DNA of 64,000 bases from VFJZ01 sp046598415 (GTDB lineage Bacteria > Actinomycetota > Thermoleophilia > Gaiellales > F1-60-MAGs149): positions 8,629-72,628 of the forward strand of contig JBKJIG010000139.1 of NCBI GenBank assembly GCA_046598415.1, given 5' to 3'. Of the stretch, positions 8,272 to 17,093 are shown one piece after another. The position numbers and the translations under genes were made by a program. Each line of letters opens with the position of its first letter. Position 1 is the first letter of the stretch. Under the pieces are notes generated by a model that made no database searches, was not told where the DNA came from, and worked only from the letters and a program-made list of their open reading frames with translations.

Positions 8272-9177
8272 GAGCCCGACGGCATGATCATTCCGACGCG
8301 GCGGCTCGTCGCGTTCCTGGCAGTGCTCGAGCACGGCGGCGTCTCGCGGGCGGCGGAGCGGCTCGGCGTCCGTCAGCCGACCATCTCCGGGCTGATCCGG
8401 TCGCTGGAGCGCGACATCGGTACCGACCTGTTCGTGCGCCGCGCCGGACCGCTCCGGCCGACCGCCGCGGGCACCGCGCTCGCCCCGCACGCGGCACGCC
8501 TGCTGCGAGCGGTGGAGGAGGCCGGCGAGGCGGTCGCGCGCGCCGACCGCGACGCGCGCCGCCACCTCTCGATCGCCGCCGGCGAGGCGCTCGCGACGCA
8601 CGTCCTGCCGCCCGCCGTCTCGCAGCTGCGCGAGCGCCTGCCCGGGCTGACGGTCGAGTTCGTGGTCGGTGACGAGGCGCGCGTGGTCGAGGCCCTGCGC
8701 TCGGGCGAGGTCGACGCGGCACTGTTGACCGACCGCACCGAGGCCCGCGACCTCGAGATGCACGACTACGCGCCCGGGCGGCTCGTGCTGGTCGCCGCAC
8801 CCACGCACCGGCTGGTCGGACGCCCGCGGGTCGCGTGGCGCGACCTCGCGAGCGAGACGCTGGTGGTACGCGATGCCGGCACCGTCAACCGCCGCGAGGT
8901 CGAGCAGATGCTCACCGCGGCCGGTGTCGCGCCGCGCGGACGGCTGGTGGCGTCGTCGCTGGAGGCGGTGAAGCGCTGCGCGGAGGCCGGCCTGGGCGTC
9001 ACCGTCGTCCCCAACATCGCGGTCGAGCGCGAGCTGGCCGAGGGGCTGCTGGTCGAGCTCGCCCTCGACGCGCCGGGGCTCGACTACCGTTTCATCCTCG
9101 CCACCCGCCGCGGCGAGACGCTGCCGCCCACGGTGAGCGCGCTGCTCGAGATCATGCGGGCGCCCACGACTGGTTGA
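8269..9177 (+). CDS. LysR family transcriptional regulator
   Basis: The 302-aa protein has the LysR layout. The N-terminal winged helix-turn-helix covers residues about 8-65, with AVLEHGGVSRAAERLGVRQP and ISGLIRSLERDIGTDLFVRR. It is followed by a periplasmic-binding-protein-like effector domain (about 95-295). The regulator is divergent from the MFS transporter and probably controls it in response to a small ligand. The start could be ATG 8269 or ATG 8284; the second leaves the dyad in the leader. Family call is firm, ligand unknown. Confidence 0.85.
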   Translation: MEPDGMIIPTRRLVAFLAVLEHGGVSRAAERLGVRQPTISGLIRSLERDIGTDLFVRRAGPLRPTAAGTALAPHAARLLRAVEEAGEAVARADRDARRHLSIAAGEALATHVLPPAVSQLRERLPGLTVEFVVGDEARVVEALRSGEVDAALLTDRTEARDLEMHDYAPGRLVLVAAPTHRLVGRPRVAWRDLASETLVVRDAGTVNRREVEQMLTAAGVAPRGRLVASSLEAVKRCAEAGLGVTVVPNIAVERELAEGLLVELALDAPGLDYRFILATRRGETLPPTVSALLEIMRAPTTG

Positions 9178-9216
9178 CCCGGTCCGGAACTCGGCGTACC
9201 ATGAGCCGGAACCAAC

Positions 9217-9233
9217 CGGCAACGCTATTGCCG
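9217..9233. promoter_or_regulatory. CGGCAA-N5-TTGCCG operator upstream of FAD oxidoreductase
   Basis: A perfect inverted repeat, CGGCAA CGCTA TTGCCG, lies 25 bp before the start codon of the FAD oxidoreductase. The same hexamers recur at 12538-12554, 18572-18588 (degenerate) and 35376-35390. This points to one regulator; IclR at 12609 is the closest candidate (inference). Confidence 0.6.
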
Positions 9234-9258
9234 CTAAGGAAATAAAGGAGTTATTGGC

Positions 9259-10569
9259 ATGGAACTGCCGAAGAGCGTCCGCTTCGTCGTGATCGGGGCT
9301 GGCGTCCACGGCCTGTCGACCGCCTACCACCTCGCCAAGGAGCTCAAGGCGCGGGGTGAGGGATCGGGCGAGGACATCCTGATCGTCGACAAGACGGGTA
9401 TCGCGGCCGGTGCGTCCGGTATCGCGTGCGGCGTCGTGCGCAACAACTACTATCAGCCGGCGATGTCCGAGCTGATGGCGGCGAACGTCGAGGTCTGGGA
9501 GTCCGACCCGGCGGCGTACCACTACAACTCGGTTGGTTACATGGCGCTCGGGCCGAAGGGCCAGGAGTCCGATCTGATCGAGGTCGCGGGCCGCCAGGAG
9601 CGCATCGGCTACGAGCACACGCTGGTGACGGGCGAGTCGGAGTGCACCGCGTACATGCGCGACCTCTTCCCCGACTGGCGCGCCCAGGGCATCACGGTCG
9701 TCCTGCACGAGCACCGCGGCGGCTTCGCGTTCAACATCGACTCGATGCACGGCATCGCCGACAAGGCGAAGGCCGAGGGTGTTCGCATCGTCGACGGCGT
9801 GACCGTGACCGGCTTCGACAGCGACTCGTCGGGCGCCGTCACGAAGGTGCTGACCGACCAGGGCCCGATCGAGGTCGAGCAGGTGATCGTCGGCGTCGGC
9901 CCGTGGGTGCCACAGATCTGGGAGATGCTCGGGCTGCCGTCGGCGATCGACATCCGCACGCCGACGGGCGACGTCCACCGCAACCAGGACATGTGGACGT
10001 ACTGGTACCTGCAGGAGGGCGAGATCGCGGTCGACCCGAAGATGTTCGACCGCCGCGACGGCTCCGCGCCGCCCGTGATCCACGTCGACACCGACGCGCC
10101 CCTGTACGACGACAACGGCAAGCTGATCACCGACGAGCTGTGGGGCATCTACTACAAGCGCGATCGCCACGGGGTGCAGGGCGGTGCCGCGCCGCTGACG
10201 GTCGGCCCCGACTTCGACGTCGATCCGTATCCGACCGCGAGCGTCGATGAGACCTTCCCGGACATGTGGTGCGCCGCGCTGTCGCACTGCATGGAGCGGT
10301 TCAAGGGCTGCCGGTCGCTGTACAAGGACGCACGCTCGGGCGGCGCCGGCGCGTTCACGGCCGACAACTTCCCGGTGTTCGACTACATGCGGCCGAACGT
10401 CTACGTGATCGCCGACTCGAACCACGGCTACAAGATGCTCGGCGTCGGCCGCGAGGTCGCGAAGGTCGTCTGCGGCGAGCACTCCTCGCTGCTGTACCCG
10501 TTCCGCTTCGAGCGCTTCGCGACGGGCGATCTGCACCCGGTCTCGAACTCGCCCTACCCCTGGAGCTGA
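9259..10569 (+). CDS. FAD-dependent oxidoreductase, DAO/sarcosine-oxidase-beta family
   Basis: The 436-aa protein begins with a dinucleotide-binding fold: VVIGAGVHGLSTAYHLA (GxGxxG at 13-18) and an acidic beta-2 end, ILIVDKTGIAAGASG. The C-terminal FAD contact includes GYKMLGVGREVAKVV. Such enzymes oxidise secondary amines or N-methyl amino acids (sarcosine, dimethylglycine, N-methylglutamate) or D-amino acids. No partner subunits of a heterotetrameric sarcosine or N-methylglutamate dehydrogenase lie beside it. A strong ribosome site (AAGGA, AAAGGAG) precedes the ATG. The upstream dyad is shared with the glutamate-synthase-like operon, suggesting a joint pathway in which this enzyme oxidises the product or substrate. 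Confidence 0.75.
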   Translation: MELPKSVRFVVIGAGVHGLSTAYHLAKELKARGEGSGEDILIVDKTGIAAGASGIACGVVRNNYYQPAMSELMAANVEVWESDPAAYHYNSVGYMALGPKGQESDLIEVAGRQERIGYEHTLVTGESECTAYMRDLFPDWRAQGITVVLHEHRGGFAFNIDSMHGIADKAKAEGVRIVDGVTVTGFDSDSSGAVTKVLTDQGPIEVEQVIVGVGPWVPQIWEMLGLPSAIDIRTPTGDVHRNQDMWTYWYLQEGEIAVDPKMFDRRDGSAPPVIHVDTDAPLYDDNGKLITDELWGIYYKRDRHGVQGGAAPLTVGPDFDVDPYPTASVDETFPDMWCAALSHCMERFKGCRSLYKDARSGGAGAFTADNFPVFDYMRPNVYVIADSNHGYKMLGVGREVAKVVCGEHSSLLYPFRFERFATGDLHPVSNSPYPWS

Positions 10570-10606
10570 GCGTCTCCCGCGCGCCTTTCGCGCGTGTCAG
10601 GACACC

Positions 10607-10673
10607 GGGGTCAGACCCCAGAATGGCGCGTTCTGGGGTCTGACCCCAGAACGCTTCCGCGCGGGAGGCGCAC
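10607..10673 (-). repeat. Paired-palindrome REP-like repeat, copy 2 (inverted)
   Basis: GGGGTCAGACCCC (10607-10619) and GGGGTCTGACCCC (10635-10647) have the same 28-bp period as copy 1. The reverse complement of the 19-bp flank of copy 1 follows at 10655-10673, so this copy has the opposite orientation. It sits between the convergent oxidoreductase and PucR genes. Confidence 0.85.
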
Positions 10674-10763
10674 GAAGCGCGCGCGTTGGCACGGTCCGGG
10701 CGGGAGGTGGCACGGAAGGGCGCAGCTGCGGCACGGAGATCTGCGTAGGGTTGGGCGTAGCCG

Positions 10764-12521
10764 CTACGAGCCGGCGGCTTCCAGCTTCAGGAGCTTCATC
10801 GCCATCTCCACCGTCAGGGAGTCCTCGGTCTCGAGATGGAGGCCCGTGATCGTCTCGATCCTCGCCAGGCGCTGACGGAGAGTGTTCGGGTGGACGTAGA
10901 GGGCCGCCGCCGTCGACGCGACGCGGCCGCGCTGGCGCAGGTACTCCTCGAGCGTCCGGAAGAGCTGCGAGCGGTGCTGCACGTCGTACTCGAGCAGGGG
11001 GCGCAGCGCATCGCGATGATGGTCGCGCTGACCTGGCTCCGGAGCCAGCCGCAGCAGGTACTTGTACGGCCCCAGCTCCTCGTACGCCACCACACCGGGC
11101 GTCGGGCGCACGACGGCGGCACCGCGCACGGCCTGCAGCGCCTCGCTGAAGCCGGTCGCGAACGTCGCGGCGCCGCAGCAGACCGATGACAGGCCGATCA
11201 CGGCGCACGGCGCGGCGTCGACCTGCACCTGGCGCACGCGCTCGGGCACATCGCCGGCCGGCCCCGCCGGCAGCAGCGCCCGCACGTGCGTGTCGCTGCG
11301 CTCGATCAGCGCGCCGCGGAACGTCGCGGCCAGCGACGCCTCGAGCGCTCCGGCCCAGTCGGTCGCGTCGGCACCCGGCGCGCCGGCCCACAGCACGACC
11401 CGCGGCTGCGAGAGGTCGCAGCGCAGCCGGCGCGCGCGGCCCTCGACCACGGCCGGCTCGGCACCGCCGGCCAGATCGTCGAAGAAATCCTTCGTCAGGT
11501 TGCGCTCCGACAGCCGCTCGAGCAGCTGGATCTTCTTGACGGCCACCGCCGTCTGCGACACGACCGTGGTCGCCAGGTCGCGGTGCTCGGTGCGGAACCG
11601 GTGGCCCTCGCGGCCGCGCACGACCATCAGCCCGAGCAGCTCGCCCGACACCACCAGCGGCGCGTGCAGCACCGGCGCGTCGGAGCCGTCGCCGGACACG
11701 ACCGTGTCGGACAGCGACGCGTCGCGCTCGTCGCGGCCCGTCGTGCGCGAGACGGCGAGGGCGATGCCGACGTCACGCAGCCCGATCACCCGCGGGGCGG
11801 TCGAGCCGGGCGAGGCGGCGCGCAACCGCAGGCGCTCGCCGTCCGCCTCGAGCAGGTAGATCTCGCAGCCGGTGACGCCGAGCAGCGGCACGACGCGGAA
11901 CGTCACGGCGGGCAGCAGCGTCTCCAGCGTCTCGGCCTCGGAGATGGCGCCGGCCAGCGCGAACAGTCCCTCCAGCGTCGCGACGCGACGCTCGGTCTCG
12001 CGATGCAGCTGCGCGTTCTCGATCGCTCCGGCCACCAACGACGCGCTGGTGAGGAGGAACTCCGCGTCGCGCTGGGAGTAGTCGTGCGGCGCCTCCGCGT
12101 GCAGGGCGACGACGCCGAGCACGCCCGCATCCTTGGCCAGCAACGGCACGGACACGACCGACTGGTACTTCTCCTCCTCGAACTCCTCGAACACCCGCAT
12201 GCGCGGATCGGACGCCGCGTCCTGCGTGATGAACACCGGCTCGCGATGCGCGGCGACCCAGCCGGCGAGGCCCTCCCCCGGCGCCATCGCGATCAATCCG
12301 ACGTGGGCCGCGTAGGGCTCGGAGCATGCGGACAGCACCATCTGGTCGCGATCGTCGGCGAGGAACACGTAGCAGGCGTGGCACTGCGTCGCCTCGGTGA
12401 GCAGGTCGACGATCGCCTGCAGCACCCGATCCAGGTCGAGCGTCGACGAGACCGTTCGAATCACTTCCTGGAGGAAGCGACGATCGGCGGCGGGCGTGGG
12501 ATGGTGCACGTCGATGCCCAA
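10764..12521 (-). CDS. GAF-domain PucR/CdaR-type transcriptional regulator
   Basis: The 585-aa protein has two GAF-like sensory domains (about residues 10-165 and 180-325). A divergent middle domain follows, then a C-terminal PucR helix-turn-helix (about 510-580) with RTLEEYLRQRGRVASTAAAL and HPNTLRQRLARIE, the standard PucR signature. It presumably senses a small molecule linked to nitrogen or amine catabolism. It is divergent from the IclR gene; their shared promoter gap holds a TTGCCG dyad. It also faces the FAD oxidoreductase convergently. Family is clear; ligand and targets are inferred from context only. Confidence 0.8.
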   Translation of the reverse strand: MGIDVHHPTPAADRRFLQEVIRTVSSTLDLDRVLQAIVDLLTEATQCHACYVFLADDRDQMVLSACSEPYAAHVGLIAMAPGEGLAGWVAAHREPVFITQDAASDPRMRVFEEFEEEKYQSVVSVPLLAKDAGVLGVVALHAEAPHDYSQRDAEFLLTSASLVAGAIENAQLHRETERRVATLEGLFALAGAISEAETLETLLPAVTFRVVPLLGVTGCEIYLLEADGERLRLRAASPGSTAPRVIGLRDVGIALAVSRTTGRDERDASLSDTVVSGDGSDAPVLHAPLVVSGELLGLMVVRGREGHRFRTEHRDLATTVVSQTAVAVKKIQLLERLSERNLTKDFFDDLAGGAEPAVVEGRARRLRCDLSQPRVVLWAGAPGADATDWAGALEASLAATFRGALIERSDTHVRALLPAGPAGDVPERVRQVQVDAAPCAVIGLSSVCCGAATFATGFSEALQAVRGAAVVRPTPGVVAYEELGPYKYLLRLAPEPGQRDHHRDALRPLLEYDVQHRSQLFRTLEEYLRQRGRVASTAAALYVHPNTLRQRLARIETITGLHLETEDSLTVEMAMKLLKLEAAGS

Positions 12522-12537
12522 GGCGGAGCTCCTACGT

Positions 12538-12554
12538 ATTGCCGCTGCGGCAAT
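12538..12554. promoter_or_regulatory. ATTGCCGC-T-GCGGCAAT palindrome between PucR and IclR
   Basis: A perfect 17-bp palindrome (8-bp arms, 1-bp centre) lies in the 87-bp divergent gap between the PucR gene (start 12521) and the IclR gene (start 12609). It can serve both promoters. Its TTGCCG and CGGCAA hexamers match those at 9217-9233, which suggests autoregulation plus control of the pathway genes. Confidence 0.65.
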
Positions 12555-12608
12555 GACGTGTCAGAATGGCCACACCCAGGGTAGTCCTGGGCCGGGAGGT
12601 CGTCAATC

Positions 12609-13376
12609 TTGCCACGCACGGGAAGTCCTGCCACGCGGCACCTCGCGGCCGTCACCCGGGCCACCGCGGTGCTGGACGAGCTCGGCGCCGCGGGCCGCGA
12701 CCTGGGCACCAACGAGCTGGCGCGTGCGACCGGCATCAACGCCTCCACCGTCTCGCGTCTGCTCGCCACCCTGACCGCCGCCGGCTACGCCGAGCACGTC
12801 GCCTCGACCGGCCGCTACCGGCTCGGGCCGCGCGTGATCCAGCTTGCCCAGGGCGTGCTCGCGCGCCTCGACGTGCGGCAGATCGTGCGGCCGCTGCTCG
12901 AGGAGCTGGTGGAGGAGACCGGCGAGACCGCCACGCTCTCGCTGCCGTCGGAGCACGACGCGATCACGGCCGACTTCGTACCCGGCAGCGCCAGCGTGAT
13001 CTCGGTCGCCCGCGTCGGGCGCCCGTCGATCCCGCACTGCACGGCCGTCGGCAAGGTGATGCTCGCGTACGGCCCGCTCGGCATGCCCGCGCTCGAGCTG
13101 CCCCTCCCCCGTCTCACGCCCGCCACGATCACCGACCCGGAGCGGCTCGCGGCCGAGCTCGAGACCGTGCGCCGCGCCGGCTACGCCGTCGCCGCCGGCG
13201 AGCGCGAGTCCGACCTGAACGCCGTCGCGGCGCCCATCTTCGACGCCCGTGGACTGGTCGCGATCGTCGGGCTGCAGGGGCCGGCCGCACGCCTCGGCGG
13301 CCGGCGGATGGCCGAGGTCTCCCGTCCGCTGCTCGCCGTTGCCGCACGGGCCTCGGCCAGCATGGGCGCGCGATGA
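12609..13376 (+). CDS. IclR family transcriptional regulator
   Basis: The 255-aa protein has the IclR layout. The N-terminal winged HTH (about residues 10-75) includes GTNELARATGINASTVSRLL and the wing STGRYRLGPR. The C-terminal effector domain (about 85-250) includes SVARVGRPSIPHCTAVGKVM, the usual IclR signature. The start is TTG at 12609 with GGGAGG about 9 bp upstream. It is divergent from PucR across a palindrome and convergent with the glutamate-synthase-like operon beyond a hairpin. It is the best candidate reader of the TTGCCG/CGGCAA dyads, though PucR is possible. Confidence 0.85.
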   Translation: MPRTGSPATRHLAAVTRATAVLDELGAAGRDLGTNELARATGINASTVSRLLATLTAAGYAEHVASTGRYRLGPRVIQLAQGVLARLDVRQIVRPLLEELVEETGETATLSLPSEHDAITADFVPGSASVISVARVGRPSIPHCTAVGKVMLAYGPLGMPALELPLPRLTPATITDPERLAAELETVRRAGYAVAAGERESDLNAVAAPIFDARGLVAIVGLQGPAARLGGRRMAEVSRPLLAVAARASASMGAR

Positions 13377-13392
13377 ACCACGGACACTGACC

Positions 13393-13420
13393 GGAGGGGC
13401 GGCCCGAAGGCCGCCCCTCC
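13393..13420. terminator. Bidirectional hairpin terminator between IclR and the GltB-like operon
   Basis: A perfect 12-bp stem, GGAGGGGCGGCC / GGCCGCCCCTCC, closes on a CGAA loop. It lies in the 49-bp gap between two convergent genes and can end transcription from both sides. There is no long T run, as is common in high-GC actinobacteria. Confidence 0.75.
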
Positions 13421-13425
13421 CCGGT

Positions 13426-13881
13426 TCAGTGCGCGCTCGGCGTCCAGCCCTCGAGCACGGGCGCCTGCCAGTCGGTGCCGACCGTCGGCGACCCCTCCGT
13501 CCACGATCCCAGCTGCGGCTGGGGGAACTTCGTGTGGATCGGCTTCAGCTGGATGCCGTACGAGTTGCCCGACTGCAGGTGCAGCAACAGCACCTTCCGC
13601 GCGACGTCGTTGCGCTCGTCGACGTCGTCGGGCAGCGGGAAGTAGATCTTCAGGAACGCGTTCGTGTACCGGTCGAACACAGCCGGGACGCCGTCCTCGC
13701 TCAGCAGCTCGATGTCCTCGAGCCAGTTGATGTCGCCACCGGGCGTGCCGGTCAGGAGGTCGACGTCCTGCGAGAGGGCGTGATTCTCCTGGTACGGGTA
13801 GCGCCGGCCGGACAGGTACTCGGAGTCGATGCCCGTCGTCTTGTCGGGCTCCGAGTCGATGTGGTGAAACGCTTCAGCCAT
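13426..13881 (-). CDS. Uncharacterised 151-aa protein, last gene of the split glutamate-synthase-like operon
   Basis: I do not recognise this family. The protein is soluble, acidic, and without signal peptide or membrane helix. It has few cysteines and conserved-looking aromatic and proline segments (RRYPYQENHALSQDVDLLTG, FLKIYFPLPDDVDERNDVAR). Its ATG is preceded by GGAGG and lies 12 bp after the FMN subunit stop, so it is almost surely co-translated with the synthase. Known mgsABC and glxBCD sets have no such fifth member that I can recall. It may be an extra subunit, a small-substrate adaptor or an assembly factor; all of these are inference. Confidence 0.7.
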   Translation of the reverse strand: MAEAFHHIDSEPDKTTGIDSEYLSGRRYPYQENHALSQDVDLLTGTPGGDINWLEDIELLSEDGVPAVFDRYTNAFLKIYFPLPDDVDERNDVARKVLLLHLQSGNSYGIQLKPIHTKFPQPQLGSWTEGSPTVGTDWQAPVLEGWTPSAH

Positions 13882-13893
13882 CGTCGCCTCCGT

Positions 13894-15339
13894 TCAGTCC
13901 GCCGCGTGCGGCAGCGACTGCGCCACAGGGTCGACGAGGTGCTGCTGGATCATGTTCTCGATGCGCGCGAGTGCCCGCTCCTCGGTGACGCCCGGGATGT
14001 AGCTGGTGCCGGCGAGCGGCACCTTCGCCATCGCGGAGGCCTCGACCGTGAGGGCAGCGAGATCTTCGGGCTCGAGCGAGTGGATGTTCGTCTTGCCGCA
14101 GGCGCGGGCCAGCATCTGCACCTCGAGCGTGAGCGTGTGCAGGAAGTTGTAGACCCGCTCGGCGGCCTCCTCGACGACGAGGCGCTTGCGGAGCTCCGGA
14201 TCCTGCGTCGTGATGCCGACCGGGCAGCGACCCGTGTGGCAGTGGTAGCACTGGCCGGCCGGGACGCCCATCGAGCCCATGTAGTCGGTGACGCCCGGGA
14301 TCTCCTTGTTGCAGTTCAGCGCCATCAGCGAGGAGTGCCCGATCGCAACCGCCTTGGCCCCGAGCGCGATGGCCTTGGCGACGTCGCCGCCGTTGCGGAT
14401 GCCGCCGGCCACGACGAGGTCGATCTCGTCGGCCAGGCCGACGTCCTCGAGCGCCCGCCGGGCCTCGGGGATGGCCGCCATCAACGGAATGCCGGTCTCC
14501 TCGGTGGCGATGTGCGGGCCGGCGCCCGTGCCGCCCTCGGCGCCGTCCAGGTAGATGATGTCCGGGCCGCACTTGGCAGCCATGCGCACGTCGTCATAGA
14601 CGCGCGACGCACCCAGCTTGAGCTGGATCGGCACCTGGTAGTCGGTCGCCTCGCGGATCTCCTGGATCTTCAGCGACAGGTCGTCAGGGCCGAGCCAGTC
14701 GGGATGGCGCGCGGGCGATCGCTGGTCGATGCCAGCCGGCAGGGAGCGCATCTCGGCGACCTGCTCGGTCACCTTCTGGCCCATCAGGTGGCCACCGAGG
14801 CCGACCTTGCAGCCCTGGCCGATGAAGAACTCGACCGCGTCGGCGAGCATCAGATGGTGCGGGTTGAACCCGTACCGCGACTGGATGCACTGGTAGTACC
14901 ACTTGGTCGAGTAGTCGCGCTCGGGCGGGATCATGCCGCCCTCGCCCGAGCACGTCGCCGAGCCGGCCATCGAGGCGCCCTTGGCGAGCGCCATCTTGGC
15001 CTCGAGCGACAGCGCGCCGAACGACATGCCGGTGATGTAGACCGGAATGTCCAGCACGAGCGGCTTCTTGGCGAAGCGCGCGCCGAGCACGGTCTTGGTC
15101 TCGCACTTCTCGCGGTAGCCCTCGATCACGAAACGCGTGAGGGTGCCGGGGAGGAAGACGAGCTCGTCCCAGTGCGGGATCTTCTTGAAGACCGAGAACC
15201 CGCGCATCCGGTAGCGGCCGAGCTCGGCCTTCATGTGGATGTCGTTGATGACCTCGGGCGTGAAGATGCGTGACCGGCCGAGAATCGTGTTCTCGCCGGG
15301 CGCCGTCTCGTCGGGTCGGGCGGTGCTGATTCGAGGCAT
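13894..15339 (-). CDS. Glutamate synthase FMN/Fe-S domain protein (GlxD/MgsC-like)
   Basis: The 481-aa protein matches the stand-alone synthase domain of GltB: YITGMSFGALSLEAKMALAK, LKLGASRVYDD, IIYLDGAEGGTGAGP, and the FMN phosphate-binding VVAGGIRNGGDVAKAIALGA. Near residues 364-372 it has CYHCHTGRCPVG, the cysteines of the 3Fe-4S cluster. In this family ammonia channelled from glutamine is used to reductively aminate 2-oxoglutarate. In MgsC an alkylamine nitrogen is transferred, giving N-methylglutamate. An AGGAGG site overlaps the stop of the preceding GXGXG gene. The two accessory genes upstream complete the three-part enzyme. Confidence 0.85.
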   Translation of the reverse strand: MPRISTARPDETAPGENTILGRSRIFTPEVINDIHMKAELGRYRMRGFSVFKKIPHWDELVFLPGTLTRFVIEGYREKCETKTVLGARFAKKPLVLDIPVYITGMSFGALSLEAKMALAKGASMAGSATCSGEGGMIPPERDYSTKWYYQCIQSRYGFNPHHLMLADAVEFFIGQGCKVGLGGHLMGQKVTEQVAEMRSLPAGIDQRSPARHPDWLGPDDLSLKIQEIREATDYQVPIQLKLGASRVYDDVRMAAKCGPDIIYLDGAEGGTGAGPHIATEETGIPLMAAIPEARRALEDVGLADEIDLVVAGGIRNGGDVAKAIALGAKAVAIGHSSLMALNCNKEIPGVTDYMGSMGVPAGQCYHCHTGRCPVGITTQDPELRKRLVVEEAAERVYNFLHTLTLEVQMLARACGKTNIHSLEPEDLAALTVEASAMAKVPLAGTSYIPGVTEERALARIENMIQQHLVDPVAQSLPHAAD

Positions 15340-15349
15340 CCGCTACCTC

Positions 15350-16141
15350 CTAGAGGACGATCCGCCGCTCGGACGGCTCGAGGTTGTCGTAGTTGTAGAG
15401 GACCTTGCCGCAGACGAACTTCTGGAACTCGGGCGGCGTGCCCATGTCGTAGAGCCCGAACTTGCGGTCGATCAGCTCGGTGTCCCGATCGGTCCACTCG
15501 CCGGGCACGCAGTCGACGCCGAGCGACTTGACCTTGCCGGCCACGTAGATCGTGCCGTCGTACATCGAGTCGCCGAGGCCGGGGCCCGCATCGCCGCAGA
15601 TGATCATGCGGCCGCGCTGCATCATGAATCCGGTGTTGGAGCCGACCGAGCCGCCGACGATGATCGTGCCGCCCTTCTGGTCGATGCCCGTGCGAGCACC
15701 GACACGGCCCTTGACGACCAGGTCGCCGCCGCGCATCGCGGCACCGGTGAGCGAGCCGCCGTTGCCGTTCACGATCACGACGCCGCTCATCATGTTCTCG
15801 CACGACGACCAGCCGACGCGGCCCTTGATGAGGATCTCGGGACCGTCGATGAGGCCGCAGCCGAAGTAGCCGAGGCTGCCCTCGAACGTGATCTTGCAGC
15901 GCTGCAGGATGCCGACGCCGAGCGAGTGCCGCGAGCCCGGGTTCTTGACCGTGACGTCGCGGATGCCCTGCTCGTAGATCAGCCAGCGCAGCTCGAGGTT
16001 GATCTTGCGCGTCGACAGCTCCTTGGCGTCGAACACGGCCGTGGTACCCGAGATCTCGGAGATCTTGGGCGCCTCGGCATTCGGCTCCGCGAGACCGCGG
16101 GCGTCGTAGGAGATTCCGCGTTCACCGACTAGAGATTCCAC
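15350..16141 (-). CDS. Glutamate synthase GXGXG-domain protein (GlxC/MgsB-like)
   Basis: The 263-aa protein is the right-handed beta-helix part of GltB as a separate subunit. Repeated G-x-x-G turns run through residues about 75-210, e.g. DGPEILIKGRVGWSSCENMM, GGDLVVKGRVGARTG and MMQRGRMIICGDAGPGLGDS. In GltB this helix links the amidotransferase and FMN domains and shapes the ammonia tunnel. GTG start at 16141; it overlaps the GATase gene by 13 bp and precedes the FMN subunit by 10 bp. Confidence 0.85.
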   Translation of the reverse strand: MESLVGERGISYDARGLAEPNAEAPKISEISGTTAVFDAKELSTRKINLELRWLIYEQGIRDVTVKNPGSRHSLGVGILQRCKITFEGSLGYFGCGLIDGPEILIKGRVGWSSCENMMSGVVIVNGNGGSLTGAAMRGGDLVVKGRVGARTGIDQKGGTIIVGGSVGSNTGFMMQRGRMIICGDAGPGLGDSMYDGTIYVAGKVKSLGVDCVPGEWTDRDTELIDRKFGLYDMGTPPEFQKFVCGKVLYNYDNLEPSERRIVL

Positions 16142-17061
16142 ACCAGCACCTCCGCCTCGTACGGGTCGTACGTGTCGATCTCGTGGTCGATGATCGCGCG
16201 GATGGCGATCTCCTCCGACGCGAGTGCGACCAGGTCATCGGACTCGAACAGTACGAGCGGCTTCGCGGCCAGCTCGTCCTTGCAGACGCCCAGGGCGTCC
16301 TTGGTCACGCAGATGTACGTGAAGACGCCGTCCAGTTCCTCGAGGCTCTGCCGCATGGCCTCCTCGAGCGTCATGCCCTCGCTCATCTTCTCGGCCAGGT
16401 AGACCGCGATGATCTCGGAGTCGCACTCGGACTGGAACCGGCGGCCGTTGCGCTCCAGCCGGCGGCGCCAGTAGAAGTAGTTCGTGAGCTGCCCGTTGTG
16501 CACGACGGCGACGTCGGAGAACGGGTACGCCCAGTACGGGTGAGCGCCCGAGATGTCGACGTCCGACTCGGTCGCCATCCGCACGTGGCCGATGGCGTGC
16601 GTGCCGGTGAAGGCGCCCAGCGAGTACTGCTCGCCCACGGCCTCGGCGTCACCGAGGTCCTTGACGATCTCGAGCGAGCTGCCGATCGACAGCACCTCGG
16701 CGCTGGGCACGTCCTCGATGAAGTCGACCAGCGTCTTCAGGTCGCCCGTGTACTTGACGACCGTCCGGAACGCGTACTCGGTCTCCGCCTCGACCGACTC
16801 GATCTCGCCGCCGGCGCGCGTGATGCGCGACTCGACCTCGGTGCGGTGCTTCTTCAGCCGGGCCTGGAACTCGAAGTCCCGCGGGTCGTTGGCGTCGGCG
16901 AGCTTGTAGCGCATCACGACGCGATCCGTCGCGGCCTGCCCGTAGAGGGCGTAGCCGGTCGAGTCAGGGCCGCGGTGCTTCATCGACTGGAGCATCGCGA
17001 TCATGTCCTTGCCGATGTCGTGCGTACCGGAGCGGTAGATGATCCCCGCGATTCCGCACAT
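16129..17061 (-). CDS. Class II glutamine amidotransferase subunit (GlxB/MgsA-like)
   Basis: The 310-aa protein begins MCGIAGIIYRSG, with the catalytic N-terminal cysteine (Cys2, exposed after Met removal). It continues with MKHRGPDSTGYALYG and VVHNGQLTNYFYWRRRLE, the Ntn-hydrolase glutaminase signatures, and SECDSEIIAVYLAE. It hydrolyses glutamine (or a gamma-glutamyl amide in the Mgs system) and hands the released amine to the synthase subunit. It has only the amidotransferase domain, about 300 aa, as in MgsA/GlxB. A 32-bp gap separates it from the ligase upstream. Confidence 0.85.
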   Translation of the reverse strand: MCGIAGIIYRSGTHDIGKDMIAMLQSMKHRGPDSTGYALYGQAATDRVVMRYKLADANDPRDFEFQARLKKHRTEVESRITRAGGEIESVEAETEYAFRTVVKYTGDLKTLVDFIEDVPSAEVLSIGSSLEIVKDLGDAEAVGEQYSLGAFTGTHAIGHVRMATESDVDISGAHPYWAYPFSDVAVVHNGQLTNYFYWRRRLERNGRRFQSECDSEIIAVYLAEKMSEGMTLEEAMRQSLEELDGVFTYICVTKDALGVCKDELAAKPLVLFESDDLVALASEEIAIRAIIDHEIDTYDPYEAEVLVWNL

Positions 17062-17093
17062 GTTGTGTCTCCGTTCGGTGGCGTGGGCGCGGG

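Noticed and set aside
13249..15273. Long plus-strand open frame opposite the FMN subunit
   Set aside because: Antisense shadow; the minus strand carries a recognised GltB-like protein with a ribosome site.
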